A stretch of DNA of 64,000 nt from Flavobacterium sp. GT3R68 (GCF_007109225.1 NZ_VJZK01000007.1:1-64000); one strand, 5' to 3'. Shown: positions 28,205 through 37,548, numbered from the stretch's first letter. Notes: generated from the letters alone by a model not told the origin. Numbers and translations are program-made.

Positions 28205-28981
28205 ATGAAAATAGCTACTTATAATGTCAATGGTGTCAATGGTCGGCTTCCTGTTTTACTCCGTTGGCTTGAGGAAACAAAGCCTGATATAGTTTGTCTT
28301 CAGGAATTGAAAGCACCTCAGGAAAAATTTCCTGAAAAAGCCATTTCAGATGCGGGTTATAAAGCCATCTGGCACGGACAAAAAAGTTGGAACGGTGTCG
28401 CTATTCTTTCGCGGGAAGCTGAAATGGAGGAAATTGGCCGGGGATTGCCCGGCGAGGACGAAGATATCCAAAGCCGCTATTTGGAAGTGATGATTAATGG
28501 CATCGTAATTTGCTGTCTTTATCTTCCTAACGGCAATCCTGCACCGGGCCCCAAATTCGATTATAAACTGCGATGGTTTCAACGGTTAACCGAACGGGCA
28601 GCAACACTGCTGGCGTTTAATACTCCTGTCATATTAGTAGGGGATTTCAATGTCATCCCGACAGAGAACGATGTTTACAAACCAGAAAGATGGGTCAAAG
28701 ATGCGTTGTTCCGTCCGGAGACCCGGGAGGCTTATGAAGCGCTTGTTTCGCAAGGATGGACCGATGCCATACGGCATTTGTATCCGACAGAGAAAATCTA
28801 CACCTTTTGGGATTATTTCCGAAATGCTTACGCACGTGACGCCGGTTTGCGTATTGACCATTTCCTGCTAAGTCCAAAATTGGATAAACGGCTGATAGCT
28901 GCCGGCGTGAATCGTGATGTACGCGGTTGGGAAAAATCGAGTGATCATGCGCCGGTGTGGATTGAATTGCTTGACAAATAA
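28205..28981 (+). CDS. xthA: Exodeoxyribonuclease III (AP endonuclease family)
   Basis: 258 residues from ATG 28205 (MKIATYNVNGVNGR), preferred over a TTG three codons upstream because family members start at this motif. The catalytic motifs are NVNG, CLQELKAP, VGDFNVIP, RIDHFLLSP and SSDHAPVWIEL. It cleaves at abasic sites and digests 3' ends in base-excision repair. It is a single gene with its own terminator. Confidence 0.95.
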   Translation: MKIATYNVNGVNGRLPVLLRWLEETKPDIVCLQELKAPQEKFPEKAISDAGYKAIWHGQKSWNGVAILSREAEMEEIGRGLPGEDEDIQSRYLEVMINGIVICCLYLPNGNPAPGPKFDYKLRWFQRLTERAATLLAFNTPVILVGDFNVIPTENDVYKPERWVKDALFRPETREAYEALVSQGWTDAIRHLYPTEKIYTFWDYFRNAYARDAGLRIDHFLLSPKLDKRLIAAGVNRDVRGWEKSSDHAPVWIELLDK

Positions 28982-29067
28982 ACTCAGGTTACGGATAAAA
29001 ATTTTGTAGTCGATAACAAGAATGTTAGGTATATTTTTTGAACATTAACAAAAAATCAACCCTTAAT

Positions 29068-29106
29068 AAAAAACCCATCTAAATAGATTTTTAGATGGGT
29101 TTTAAA
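29068..29106. terminator. Bidirectional terminator between xthA and the ferritin-like genes
   Basis: The stem AAAACCCATCTAAA / TTTAGATGGGTTTT has a short loop and A/T tails on both sides, between convergent stops at 28981 and 29120. Confidence 0.85.
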
Positions 29107-29119
29107 TGGATTCAAAATA

Positions 29120-29920
29120 TTACACAATAAATAAATTGGCAATAGAAACCGTTTGTTGGGTTGTTAGTGGCTCGTCAAATGCTTCTGTTCCAGCGTCAAC
29201 ACCAAATAAAGCAGCAGTATTGTAGCCTGCCTGATTGGTATTTTGCTCGCCGTCATATGTTCCTTGGGCCTGAACCGGTAAGCCGCCACGATCATTGCGT
29301 ATAATCCATCCCTTTTGGCCTCGTAATCTTCTTACTTCAGAGGCATGGCGGGCTTCAACAGAATGAATCTGCAAAGCGGCAGTCAATAAATCAGGAGTCG
29401 AAATTAAATTTCCGGCTTGGCCTTTATAAGCTCTTACCCCTGTATCTTCAAATGCCTGAGCCAACGCCAGAAATGTTGGATAATCATTAAATGGATCAAA
29501 AGCTCCGCCCACTGTAAAGTCAAAGGTTGGCTTGGCAACAAAATTTGGGCTGCCAACACCACCTAATCCATTGATTAAAAAAGCAACGTGATCCGTTTCG
29601 TGATCTGAAATCTGCATAAATACTTTCTCATCCCTACTTCCAGTTGGTATAACGCCAGATTCCAATCCCATGATGTAATATTCTTTTTCAAGGTATTCCA
29701 AGGTGAGGGCAAGTTGTAAGGCACCTATCGGAGTATTAGGTGTAGGGGAAATATCTGCTGCATAGGCGGAATTTGTTAGAGTTGCCAATCCAAATGGAAT
29801 GGAAGCCAACGCGAAATTTTTTCCCAATTGACCAAATTGGTCCAAACTCTCTCTTCTGGAGCCTTTACTTTGCATTACACCTTCATTAGTAAAAGACTCT
29901 ATAAATTTTAATAAGTTCAT
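29120..29920 (-). CDS. Tat-exported ferritin-like-domain protein (second of a pair)
   Basis: A 266-residue protein. The N-terminus has a twin-arginine-like signal (KGSRRESLDQFG, then a hydrophobic run ending NSAYAAD). The mature part is a four-helix ferritin-like domain with Glu/His motifs LEYLEKEYYIMG, ISDHETDHVAFL, QAFEDTGVRAYKG and HSVEARHASEVRRL. It belongs to the desiccation-related / DUF4439-like ferritin-like group, which probably binds a metal. No ferroxidase activity is proven for the group. It lies 25 bases behind the other pair member, clearly an operon. Confidence 0.82.
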   Translation of the reverse strand: MNLLKFIESFTNEGVMQSKGSRRESLDQFGQLGKNFALASIPFGLATLTNSAYAADISPTPNTPIGALQLALTLEYLEKEYYIMGLESGVIPTGSRDEKVFMQISDHETDHVAFLINGLGGVGSPNFVAKPTFDFTVGGAFDPFNDYPTFLALAQAFEDTGVRAYKGQAGNLISTPDLLTAALQIHSVEARHASEVRRLRGQKGWIIRNDRGGLPVQAQGTYDGEQNTNQAGYNTAALFGVDAGTEAFDEPLTTQQTVSIANLFIV

Positions 29921-29945
29921 AATTTCTATATTTTAATGTTAAGTG

Positions 29946-30713
29946 TTATGGTAAGTATAAAGCAGAAAATTCAGTCGTAATAAAACCGTCAGCAATCGCA
30001 AGAACCTCTGATGGATTTTTCTTTACATCGAGTCCTGTTGAAGGATCAACCACATCATCGCCGGCAAAATCTTTAGAATTTGGATTTATCAGACTTCTGA
30101 TAGCAGAGGCATGTCTGGCTTCAACAGAAACAATTTTTCCGGCCAATAACAAATAAGTTGGGTTCGAGATTAATCTTCCTGCTCCATTATAAGCTGCAAC
30201 ACCAGTATCTTCCAGGGCTTTGGCAGTAGCCAAAACCTGGTCGCGGCTACTGAAATTTAAACTGCCATAATCAAAAGCTAAATCAGGAAGTAATTGTCTT
30301 TTTGGATTGGGAAGCGCACTACTCAATACCGCTTTAAAGAATTCCCGATGAATTACTTCATGATAATATAAATCGGTTAGTTCTTGTTGGTCTTCGGCTG
30401 TAAAATTTGTGGTAAAACCAGTGGTATTAACTACTCTGGTATAAAAATCTGCTTCTAACTGTTCCAAAGCATAGGCATAAGTCAGAACACCTAAGTCGCC
30501 ACCGCCTAAATCAAACACGCCATTTTTTTCTCCGGGAAAATGTCCACGTCCGGGTTTTGAAAGCATATCCGGATCAGCATAAAAATCTTCTTCCTTATTA
30601 CAGCCCGCTAATAACAATCCCGAACTCACAAGCGTGAGTCCACTGATTCTTAAAAAGCTTCTCCTGTCTGTGGATGAAGGTTTTACTTCTTGAATCTTTA
30701 CTACATTTTTCAT
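29946..30713 (-). CDS. Tat-exported ferritin-like lipoprotein (first of a pair)
   Basis: A 255-residue protein with a textbook Tat motif, STDRRSFLRISG, followed by a hydrophobic stretch ending LLLAGC, so it is probably both Tat-exported and lipidated at Cys38. The ferritin-like domain carries YALEQLEADFYTRV, YYHEVIHREFFKAVL, KALEDTGVAAYNG and VSVEARHASAIRSL, the same motif series as its partner. Tat export suggests folding or metal loading in the cytoplasm. No TAnnTTTG element is visible upstream, so an alternative sigma factor is possible. Confidence 0.82.
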   Translation of the reverse strand: MKNVVKIQEVKPSSTDRRSFLRISGLTLVSSGLLLAGCNKEEDFYADPDMLSKPGRGHFPGEKNGVFDLGGGDLGVLTYAYALEQLEADFYTRVVNTTGFTTNFTAEDQQELTDLYYHEVIHREFFKAVLSSALPNPKRQLLPDLAFDYGSLNFSSRDQVLATAKALEDTGVAAYNGAGRLISNPTYLLLAGKIVSVEARHASAIRSLINPNSKDFAGDDVVDPSTGLDVKKNPSEVLAIADGFITTEFSALYLP

Positions 30714-30820
30714 AATTCACTATATTTAAAAGGTTACTAATTGTATTAATAATGATATAGTAGGTTGAATGTATTTGGGATTTGTTTAAATTTTTGTTAC
30801 TATTTTTGTTTATGAATCAT

Positions 30821-31468
30821 TTATTTTGCCTCGCTTTTTTTAATACCTTTCATTACATCTTCTTTGGTTAATCCTGTAGTGTTTGTATCGGGATCGGCTG
30901 CGTTTTCTTGGGTCGAAAAGGTGAGTTTTTGCATATATACTGGGTTGGCTCCATTCATTTTCTCTTTTACAATATCGCCATAGGCCGTTCTAGCCTGCTC
31001 CACAGACTTTTTACCTGTAATGATATCATGAGCCAGATTTAAAGCCAGAAAGTTATTTCCTTCCTGATCACAGCGGGCGCTCATGGTTCCTTGCGTACGG
31101 TCAAATGTTACACTGCCATCGAATTTACCAAGTTCGTCCATCATATCCACAGGCACTTTGTAACTTATAGTGGTCTGCATCATATCGGTATGCTCAATTG
31201 GAAAACTATGTTTGGTTTCCTTTTTATTGATGCATATTTTTTTCCAAATGCCTTTGTTCATCCAGATGAGTTCGTCTTTTGTAACCGCATCGGCTTTACC
31301 GTATTTGCCGGTGATTTCTTTTACCGCCATACGTGAGGCTTCTGGCCAATTGCTTAAATTGGGCATCATCATTACTTTTTTATCCTTGGACATTTTAGTG
31401 TCCTGAGCTGATAAATTTCCTAATCCTGCTGTGAGAATCAGCGAAAGAATTACTATTGCTTTTTTCAT
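30821..31468 (-). CDS. Exported protein of unknown function
   Basis: A 215-residue protein with a signal peptide (MKKAIVILSLILTAGLGNLSAQ). The mature part contains NLSNWPEASRMAVKEITGKYGK, then WMNKGIWKKICINKKETKHSFPIEHTDMM, then VKEKMNGANPVYMQKL. The family was not recognised; similar single-domain exported proteins occur near stress genes in flavobacteria. It lies 107 bases upstream of the ferritin-like pair in the same direction and may belong to the same stress locus. Confidence 0.6.
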   Translation of the reverse strand: MKKAIVILSLILTAGLGNLSAQDTKMSKDKKVMMMPNLSNWPEASRMAVKEITGKYGKADAVTKDELIWMNKGIWKKICINKKETKHSFPIEHTDMMQTTISYKVPVDMMDELGKFDGSVTFDRTQGTMSARCDQEGNNFLALNLAHDIITGKKSVEQARTAYGDIVKEKMNGANPVYMQKLTFSTQENAADPDTNTTGLTKEDVMKGIKKSEAK

Positions 31469-32281
31469 TGTGATTATTTTTGGATGATTACTATTTTATA
31501 ATTATTTGCCTTTTGATTTAGTGATTTTAACGGAAGTATGTATTATCCCGGCGGTATTAATTGTTTAGACCTTCAAATACATTGATATAATTATGTTGAA
31601 ACAATTGGAGTGGCTTTGTACTTTTTGGGAGTATAAATTTACAAAATAAAATTAACAAGAAAATATAAGTGCCTCTTTATTAACAAGTTATGTTGTATTT
31701 AAACATGAAAATGACATATAACCTCTTCTTTTTTGAAGTTTTATTTTTGGAAAAATACTATCGCAGGTATTTCATAATTGTTTCTTAGAATAAATAAATA
31801 ATTCATCAATTAATTTGGATAAGCAGAAAAATATTTTTTATTAATTACCTGATAATTAAATATTTGAATCTAATTTAATAACTTTGTGTTATAGGGTGGA
31901 TTATTTACTAATCAAAAATCGTACAAAGTAAACATTTCGTTTACGTGGAGCTGGAAACCTATTTCCTACATTGGAAACTATGTTCTTTAAAGACTGAACT
32001 TAATGATAAGTTTTCCAAATTAAAAAAGAAATACCCGTACTGTAATAGGTACTGTTCTCAAAATTATTCCTTAAGATTTATTTTACGATTATCCATTGTT
32101 CACAAAAACCTTCTTCCCAATTTTTATTACCTGCATTGTATTATATGAAGTAGCAGTTATAAATACTGTTTACATATTTTCATTTTCCAAAAGTTAACAG
32201 CTCAAATATCTATGTAGGATATATGAGATTAATTAATGCATCAAGTTTAAAAGAGTAATAATAAATATAACATTAAATGAT
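31469..32281. other. 813-bp A/T-rich intergenic region between divergent genes
   Basis: No convincing gene was found. A TAACTTTG element on the plus strand (31879-31886) matches TAnnTTTG. If it serves the esterase at 32282 the leader would be about 390 bases. A 67-codon GTG-started frame (31945-32148) has Tyr/Leu/Cys-rich random-looking composition and was not accepted. Confidence 0.5.
31879..31886 (+). promoter_or_regulatory. Possible -7 element (TAACTTTG) in the long esterase leader
   Basis: An exact TAnnTTTG match. A TTTG lies only 12 bases upstream, too close for a normal -33, and the nearest accepted gene starts about 400 bases downstream. Confidence 0.35.
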
Positions 32282-33325
32282 ATGAAAAGACATTCCGTTT
32301 TAAGTAAAGCCGCCATAATAATGGTATTAGTGAGTGCCAGCGATACTATTTCGGCGCAAACTGTTGATCCGTCGCAGGATCCACATATAGAAAGTAACGT
32401 TAAGACATTTTTAAAAGCCCTTAACTCAGCACCTGGTAAACCAATAGAACAATTAGCACCCATTGATGCACGAGCGGTTTTGGCTAAGGCCCAGTCCTCT
32501 GTCAAAGTAGATTTATCAGGTATAACCGTTACTGAAAAAACAATCAGCCAGGACGGTTTATCCATTAAGCTAAATATTGTTAAACCATCGAATGCAAAAG
32601 AACTTTTACCGGTATTCATGTTCTTTCACGGTGGGGGTTGGGTATTGGGGGATTTTCCAACGCATGAGCGAATGATACGGGATATCGTGGTAGCATCCGG
32701 CGCAGCAGCGGTGTTTGTTAATTATAGCTTATCCCCGGAAGTTCATTATCCGGTAGCGATCAATCAGGCTTATGCGGCAACCAAATGGGTAGCAGAACAC
32801 GGAAAACAAGTCGGTTTGGACGGTAAACGACTGGCTGTAGCCGGTAATAGCGCGGGTGGTAATATGGCCACAGTTGTAGCGCTGATGGCTAAAGATAAAA
32901 AGGGACCCGAAATAAAGTTGCAGATTTTATTTTGGCCTATAACGGATGCTAATTTCGAAACGGAATCTTACAATCTGTTCGCAACCAAACGGTTTTTAAC
33001 CAGAAACATGATGATATGGTTTTGGGAAAATTATACCAGTGATCCTAACCAGCGAAAAGAAATTTATGCTTCGCCTTTATTAGCTTCATTAGAGCAACTC
33101 AAGAATTTGCCGCCTGCATTGGTACAAACTGCCGAAAATGATGTGTTGCGGGATGAAGGAGAAGCTTATGCCCGTAAACTTGATGCTGCCGGAGTCAAAG
33201 TGACAGCAACCCGCTATAATGGGATGATTCATGATTGGGGATTGCTTAACGGATTAAGTACAGTTCCGGGTACCAAATCGGCATTGCTACAAGCTGCGGC
33301 AGAATTAAAAAAAGCATTTAAATAA
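32282..33325 (+). CDS. Exported alpha/beta-hydrolase, hormone-sensitive-lipase-like (family IV) esterase
   Basis: A 347-residue protein with a probable signal peptide (MKRHSVLSKAAIIMVLVSASDTISAQ). It shows the oxyanion motif HGGGW (116-120), the nucleophile elbow GNSAGG (Ser190), the acid Asp287 in AENDVLRDEG and His317 in GMIHDWG, so a complete catalytic triad. Family members hydrolyse short-chain esters; the natural substrate is unknown. Export to the periplasm is unusual for this mainly cytosolic family but common in Bacteroidota versions. It stands alone, 136 bases before kaiC. Confidence 0.88.
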   Translation: MKRHSVLSKAAIIMVLVSASDTISAQTVDPSQDPHIESNVKTFLKALNSAPGKPIEQLAPIDARAVLAKAQSSVKVDLSGITVTEKTISQDGLSIKLNIVKPSNAKELLPVFMFFHGGGWVLGDFPTHERMIRDIVVASGAAAVFVNYSLSPEVHYPVAINQAYAATKWVAEHGKQVGLDGKRLAVAGNSAGGNMATVVALMAKDKKGPEIKLQILFWPITDANFETESYNLFATKRFLTRNMMIWFWENYTSDPNQRKEIYASPLLASLEQLKNLPPALVQTAENDVLRDEGEAYARKLDAAGVKVTATRYNGMIHDWGLLNGLSTVPGTKSALLQAAAELKKAFK

Positions 33326-33461
33326 AGTATAATATCTGTTTTTTTTAAGTCTTTACGCTTGATAATGAGTAATTTACCATTGCTTTTTTAAGCCCTATGT
33401 AAGAAAATTTGCGTACCTTTAAATGAGTCATCTGCATTAAGTTATCTTCAATACGAACCGC

Positions 33462-34970
33462 ATGAAAAAAGATACCAAAACCAAAACAAACAGTTTTACA
33501 TTTCCAAAGTCCCCGACCGGAATATTGGGTTTAGATGATATTACTACCGGAGGGCTGCCTAAAAATCGTCCAACGCTTTTACTGGGGAATGCAGGTTGTG
33601 GGAAAACCGTCCTATCCATGGAATTTCTTCTTAATGGAATCAGATTGTTTGATGAGAGTGGGGTTTACATGACGTTTGAAGAAAAAACGGAGGAGTTGGT
33701 TACGAATGTCAGTTCCTTGGGATATGAACTCGACAAATTTATTGCCAATAATAAATTATATCTGGATTCGGTAAAGATTAATCCGGATGAGGTCCAACAA
33801 ACCGGAAAATACGATTTGGAAGGGTTGTTTATAAGACTCGGACTGGCTATTGATAAGGTTAAAGCCAAACGTGTCGTGCTGGATTCGCTCGATGCGCTTT
33901 TTGCCGGATACGATATTCGGGTACTAAGACAGGAATTCAAGAGACTGGTATCCTGGCTCAAAGAAAAGAAAGTCACCGCAATCATCACCGGGGAGATCGG
34001 AAGGAAATACCTCAGCCGCCATGGTTTAGAAGAGTATATAGCCGATTGTGTTATTGTAGTGGATAACCGTGTTACGAATCAAGTCTCCACCAGAAGATTA
34101 CGCATTGTCAAATACCGGGGTTCGTTTCATGGCAACAATGAATATCCGTTTACCATTGATGATAAAGGAATTACCGTACTGCCCCTCGTAAGCGAAATCG
34201 TTAACCAAAAAGTAAGCACAGATAGAATATCTTCGGGTATTGAACCCTTAGACGAGATGCTTGGCAAAAAAGGATTTTACCTGGGAAGTAGTGTTCTTAT
34301 ATCAGGAACGGCAGGAACAGGTAAAACGAGCGTGGCGGCTTCATTTGCCCTCAGTGTGTGTGAAGCTAAAAAGCGCAGCCTTTATTGTGCCTTTGAAGAA
34401 GCGCCCAATCAGATTATCCGGAATATGAAATCCATCGGACTTAATTTAAAACCTTTCGTCACTTCAGGGATATTGACTTTTTACTATTCCAGACCCACCT
34501 TACAGAATCTGGAAATGCACTTTATCGCCATCAGGAAATTAATAAAAGAGTTAAAACCTACGGTTGTTATTCTGGATCCCATTACCAATCTGATGACCGA
34601 GGGGCCCAACAGTGATATACGGTCTATGCTCACCCGGTTAGTCGATTATCTAAAACTGGAGGAAATAACAGTACTGTTTACCGCCGCAATAACGGTGGGG
34701 TCGATATCCCGAAATCCAAGTGATGAAGGTATCTCCTCGATGGTAGATACGTGGGTTATGGTCCAGGATATAGAAGTGGAGGAGGAACGTCTGCGAAGTA
34801 TCTGTGTCATGAAATCGAGAGGTATGTCACACTCCACTTCATTAAGGCAATTTAATATTTCAAAAAAAGGAATTACCATGTCCGAAATTGTCCGGAATGT
34901 AGCAGAAGACATACCGGGGACCAAAAGAACAGAGAAGGAAAATAAAAATATATCGACATCGAAAAATTAG
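33462..34970 (+). CDS. kaiC: KaiC-like double RecA-domain ATPase
   Basis: A 502-residue protein with two KaiC domains. CI has Walker A GNAGCGKT (42-49) and catalytic Glu pair FEEK (73-74). CII has Walker A SGTAGTGKTS (281-290) and Glu pair FEEA (312-313). The CII phosphorylation site of cyanobacterial KaiC (Ser-Thr) reads ISSMVDTW here, i.e. Ser425-Ser426. It is followed by the conserved KSRGMSHSTSLRQF strand. KaiC hexamers hydrolyse ATP and cycle phosphorylation with KaiB. In non-cyanobacteria without kaiA they are linked to stress or timer-like regulation. It is the first gene of a kaiC-kaiB-kinase operon. Confidence 0.92.
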   Translation: MKKDTKTKTNSFTFPKSPTGILGLDDITTGGLPKNRPTLLLGNAGCGKTVLSMEFLLNGIRLFDESGVYMTFEEKTEELVTNVSSLGYELDKFIANNKLYLDSVKINPDEVQQTGKYDLEGLFIRLGLAIDKVKAKRVVLDSLDALFAGYDIRVLRQEFKRLVSWLKEKKVTAIITGEIGRKYLSRHGLEEYIADCVIVVDNRVTNQVSTRRLRIVKYRGSFHGNNEYPFTIDDKGITVLPLVSEIVNQKVSTDRISSGIEPLDEMLGKKGFYLGSSVLISGTAGTGKTSVAASFALSVCEAKKRSLYCAFEEAPNQIIRNMKSIGLNLKPFVTSGILTFYYSRPTLQNLEMHFIAIRKLIKELKPTVVILDPITNLMTEGPNSDIRSMLTRLVDYLKLEEITVLFTAAITVGSISRNPSDEGISSMVDTWVMVQDIEVEEERLRSICVMKSRGMSHSTSLRQFNISKKGITMSEIVRNVAEDIPGTKRTEKENKNISTSKN

Positions 34971-35025
34971 GATGAATCCATCACGGAAGCAATCTTTTAT
35001 AATTTAAAAAAGGAAATCAATTCTC

Positions 35026-35367
35026 ATGTCAAAAGAAAGCCTCATAAATGTAAAAGCTGTTAACCAAGCTAAGACAGATGCCACTGATGTTGCTGAGGAA
35101 ACCTATGTTTTCAAACTATTTGTTACAGGCATTCTGCCCAACTCCGTTCGTGCCATAATAAACTGTAAGGCGCTTTGCGAAAAATATTTAGAAAACAGGT
35201 ATGAGCTGGAGATCATTGATATATACCAGCAGCCGGAATACGCCCTTGCGGAAGATATAATTGCGGTACCAGTCCTTATAAAAAAATTTCCATTACCTGA
35301 AGGAAGGGTGATTGGCGATTTGTCTGATATTAAAAAGGTGCTCAAGGACCTTGATCTCATTTACTAA
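35026..35367 (+). CDS. kaiB: KaiB-like fold-switch protein
   Basis: A 113-residue protein. An N-terminal 25-residue extension precedes a full KaiB domain: YVFKLFVTGILPNSVRAI, then LEIIDIYQQPEYALAEDIIAVPVLIKK, the invariant GDLSD and LDLIY at the end. KaiB binds the CI ring of KaiC after switching to a thioredoxin-like fold. It starts 55 bases after kaiC and ends 19 bases before the kinase gene. Confidence 0.93.
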   Translation: MSKESLINVKAVNQAKTDATDVAEETYVFKLFVTGILPNSVRAIINCKALCEKYLENRYELEIIDIYQQPEYALAEDIIAVPVLIKKFPLPEGRVIGDLSDIKKVLKDLDLIY

Positions 35368-35386
35368 TTCTATTTGTAAAATAGAT

Positions 35387-37378
35387 ATGAAAAACACGGA
35401 GCGAAATAGTCAGGATACTCAAAATCTGAAAAAAGAAATTGAAGCACTTCACCTAAAGCTTAGTGAGGCACAGATTACTATTGACCTGATTAAGGCTGGA
35501 AATATTGATGCCTTGGTGGAGGCCGATAAAAATAGAATCAAGATTTTTACAGAAAAAACCGCTGACCAAAACTACCGGACTATCGTTGAGAAAATGCATG
35601 AAGGCGCCGTTACGCTCAATCAAGAAGGAATTATTTTATACAGTAATTCCAGTTTTGCAGAAATGCTGGAATTGCCTTTGCAAAAAGTAATTGGGGCAAA
35701 ATTCAGTTCTTTTATTGCGGATGCCTCCGAAACCACTTTTAATGCTTTATTAAAAAAGGGATGGGAAGACAATGTCAAGGGTGAAATTCATCTGAATGGC
35801 AACAAGTCTATTGTTATGCCAGTACTGCTATCGGCAAGTACTTTTATGCTTAACGAGCATTTGGTCCTAAGTATTATTCTGACTGATATCTCTATTCTGA
35901 ATAGTGTCCAACAGGAATTGAAACTGAGTTCAAGTCACTTGGAACAAAATATTACAGAATTGGCAAACGCAAATAAAGAAATTGCCAATCAAAATGATGA
36001 GTTGCAACAAAAAAATCAGGAAATCGCCCTAAGCTTTTATAACAAAAGGTTTTTAACCCAATTCTCGGAACAATTTTCTACCTATGCGAGCCACAATGAT
36101 TTTTTTAATTCCATGGTTTTATACATATCCGACATCACGCGGCTTGATTATGTACTGGTAGGTGAAATGAAACAATTCACCGAGGAAGATTTTTTAATAC
36201 GTACCGTCGCGATTGCTGCCGCAGGGAAGCTGGTTGAAAATATCGAATACCCTTTGCCCCATGGTCCCTGCGAACAAGTGACAAGAGGGACATCATATTC
36301 TTATCCTGAAAATTGTCGGGGACTCTTTCCTAAAAACCAAACATTGGTACAATTTAATGTAGAGGGATATATAGGTTATCCTTTATACGATATACACGGA
36401 GCTGCCATAGGATTAATTGCCGTGATGCATAAAAAGGAAATTGAAGATCCCGAAACCGTAACGTCCATTTTAAAAATTGTGGCCAAACGGGTGGAGGCAG
36501 AGATGGAACGGATAAGACATGAAAAATTATTGGCTGAAAGTAATAAAGCCCTTCAGGAAAAATATGAGGAACTTGAAAACACATATAAAGACCTTACTTT
36601 TCAAATTGCCGAGAAAAAAAAGAGAATGGCCGATTTAAGCATTGCTAACACCAATGTTAAAGAACTCGAAGAACTCGTGGCGCATAAAGACAGCATACTT
36701 GCCATTCTATCCCATGATTTACGAAGTCCGCTGGCCGGTATTATCGGAACTGCCGAATTTTTGAAATCCAATTTCGAAGATATGGACAATGTTGACATCA
36801 AAGAGATGCTCGATCTCCTTTATGAATCTTCCCATAAAGAGTTGAATATGTTGGATTATCTGGTGGAATGGGCCCGGATAAAATATGCATCAGATGTTTT
36901 TTCTCCCACAAAAATAGAATTGTTGGAATATGTTGGAAAAGTGTTTGAAACCTTAAAAGACACTGCAGCCTTAAACACCATTAACCTGCATCAGGAAATT
37001 GAAGAAAATACGACTGTGTTTGCTGATGGTAAAATGTTACTATCGATTCTTCAGAATATTGTTTCTAATGCCATCAAACATTCCAGCCCGGATGGAAAAA
37101 TCACCATCACAGCCAAAAGAACCGACGATGAGGTTATTGTTGAAATAAAAGATACCGGAATCGGCATGTCTGAAGAAATACAAAAAAATCTTTTTACCCC
37201 ACAAATGAGCTCGCTTACCGAAGAGAGAAAAGACGACAAAGGGGCCGGTATCGGACTGTTACTGGTAAAAGGGTTTTTAGAAAAAAATGGCGGCAGAATA
37301 TGGGTTGAAAGTGTGGAGGGAGTTGGTTCGTCCTTTTATTTCACATTACCGATTAACAGCCCATTAAATAAGATTTAA
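35387..37378 (+). CDS. PAS-GAF sensor histidine kinase linked to kaiBC
   Basis: 663 residues from ATG 35387; an upstream in-frame start would overlap kaiB in another frame. Domains in order are an N-terminal coiled coil (~10-45), one PAS domain (~60-180, starting MHEGAVTLNQEGII), a GAF domain (~225-375) and a second coiled coil. HisKA (LSHDLRSPLAGIIG) and HATPase follow (N box NIVSNAIKHSS, G1 IKDTGIGMS, G2 GAGIGLLLVKGFL). No membrane span is seen, so it is a soluble kinase. Cyanobacterial KaiC signals through SasA-type kinases; a similar link here is inferred from gene order. Its N-terminal PAS and C-terminal kinase parts are paralogous to those of the 853-residue kinase at 41.5 kb. Confidence 0.9.
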   Translation: MKNTERNSQDTQNLKKEIEALHLKLSEAQITIDLIKAGNIDALVEADKNRIKIFTEKTADQNYRTIVEKMHEGAVTLNQEGIILYSNSSFAEMLELPLQKVIGAKFSSFIADASETTFNALLKKGWEDNVKGEIHLNGNKSIVMPVLLSASTFMLNEHLVLSIILTDISILNSVQQELKLSSSHLEQNITELANANKEIANQNDELQQKNQEIALSFYNKRFLTQFSEQFSTYASHNDFFNSMVLYISDITRLDYVLVGEMKQFTEEDFLIRTVAIAAAGKLVENIEYPLPHGPCEQVTRGTSYSYPENCRGLFPKNQTLVQFNVEGYIGYPLYDIHGAAIGLIAVMHKKEIEDPETVTSILKIVAKRVEAEMERIRHEKLLAESNKALQEKYEELENTYKDLTFQIAEKKKRMADLSIANTNVKELEELVAHKDSILAILSHDLRSPLAGIIGTAEFLKSNFEDMDNVDIKEMLDLLYESSHKELNMLDYLVEWARIKYASDVFSPTKIELLEYVGKVFETLKDTAALNTINLHQEIEENTTVFADGKMLLSILQNIVSNAIKHSSPDGKITITAKRTDDEVIVEIKDTGIGMSEEIQKNLFTPQMSSLTEERKDDKGAGIGLLLVKGFLEKNGGRIWVESVEGVGSSFYFTLPINSPLNKI

Positions 37379-37548
37379 TAAATTCAGGAAATCTTCATAG
37401 AAGAACGGATAAGCGAGTCATTTTTCATCACAAATATACCCACTCATCAGGATTTAAAACTGCTGTATTGTAAATTCTAAATCAAATTTTCAATATAGCT
37501 TAGTGATTTCATTCTGATGAATGGGTAAAAATGTACTACAAGAAAAAA

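Noticed and set aside
31945..32148. A 67-codon GTG-started frame in the large gap
   Set aside because: The composition is Tyr/Leu/Cys-rich, with no signal peptide or domain and a GTG start with no supporting site. It is treated as chance in A/T-rich DNA.
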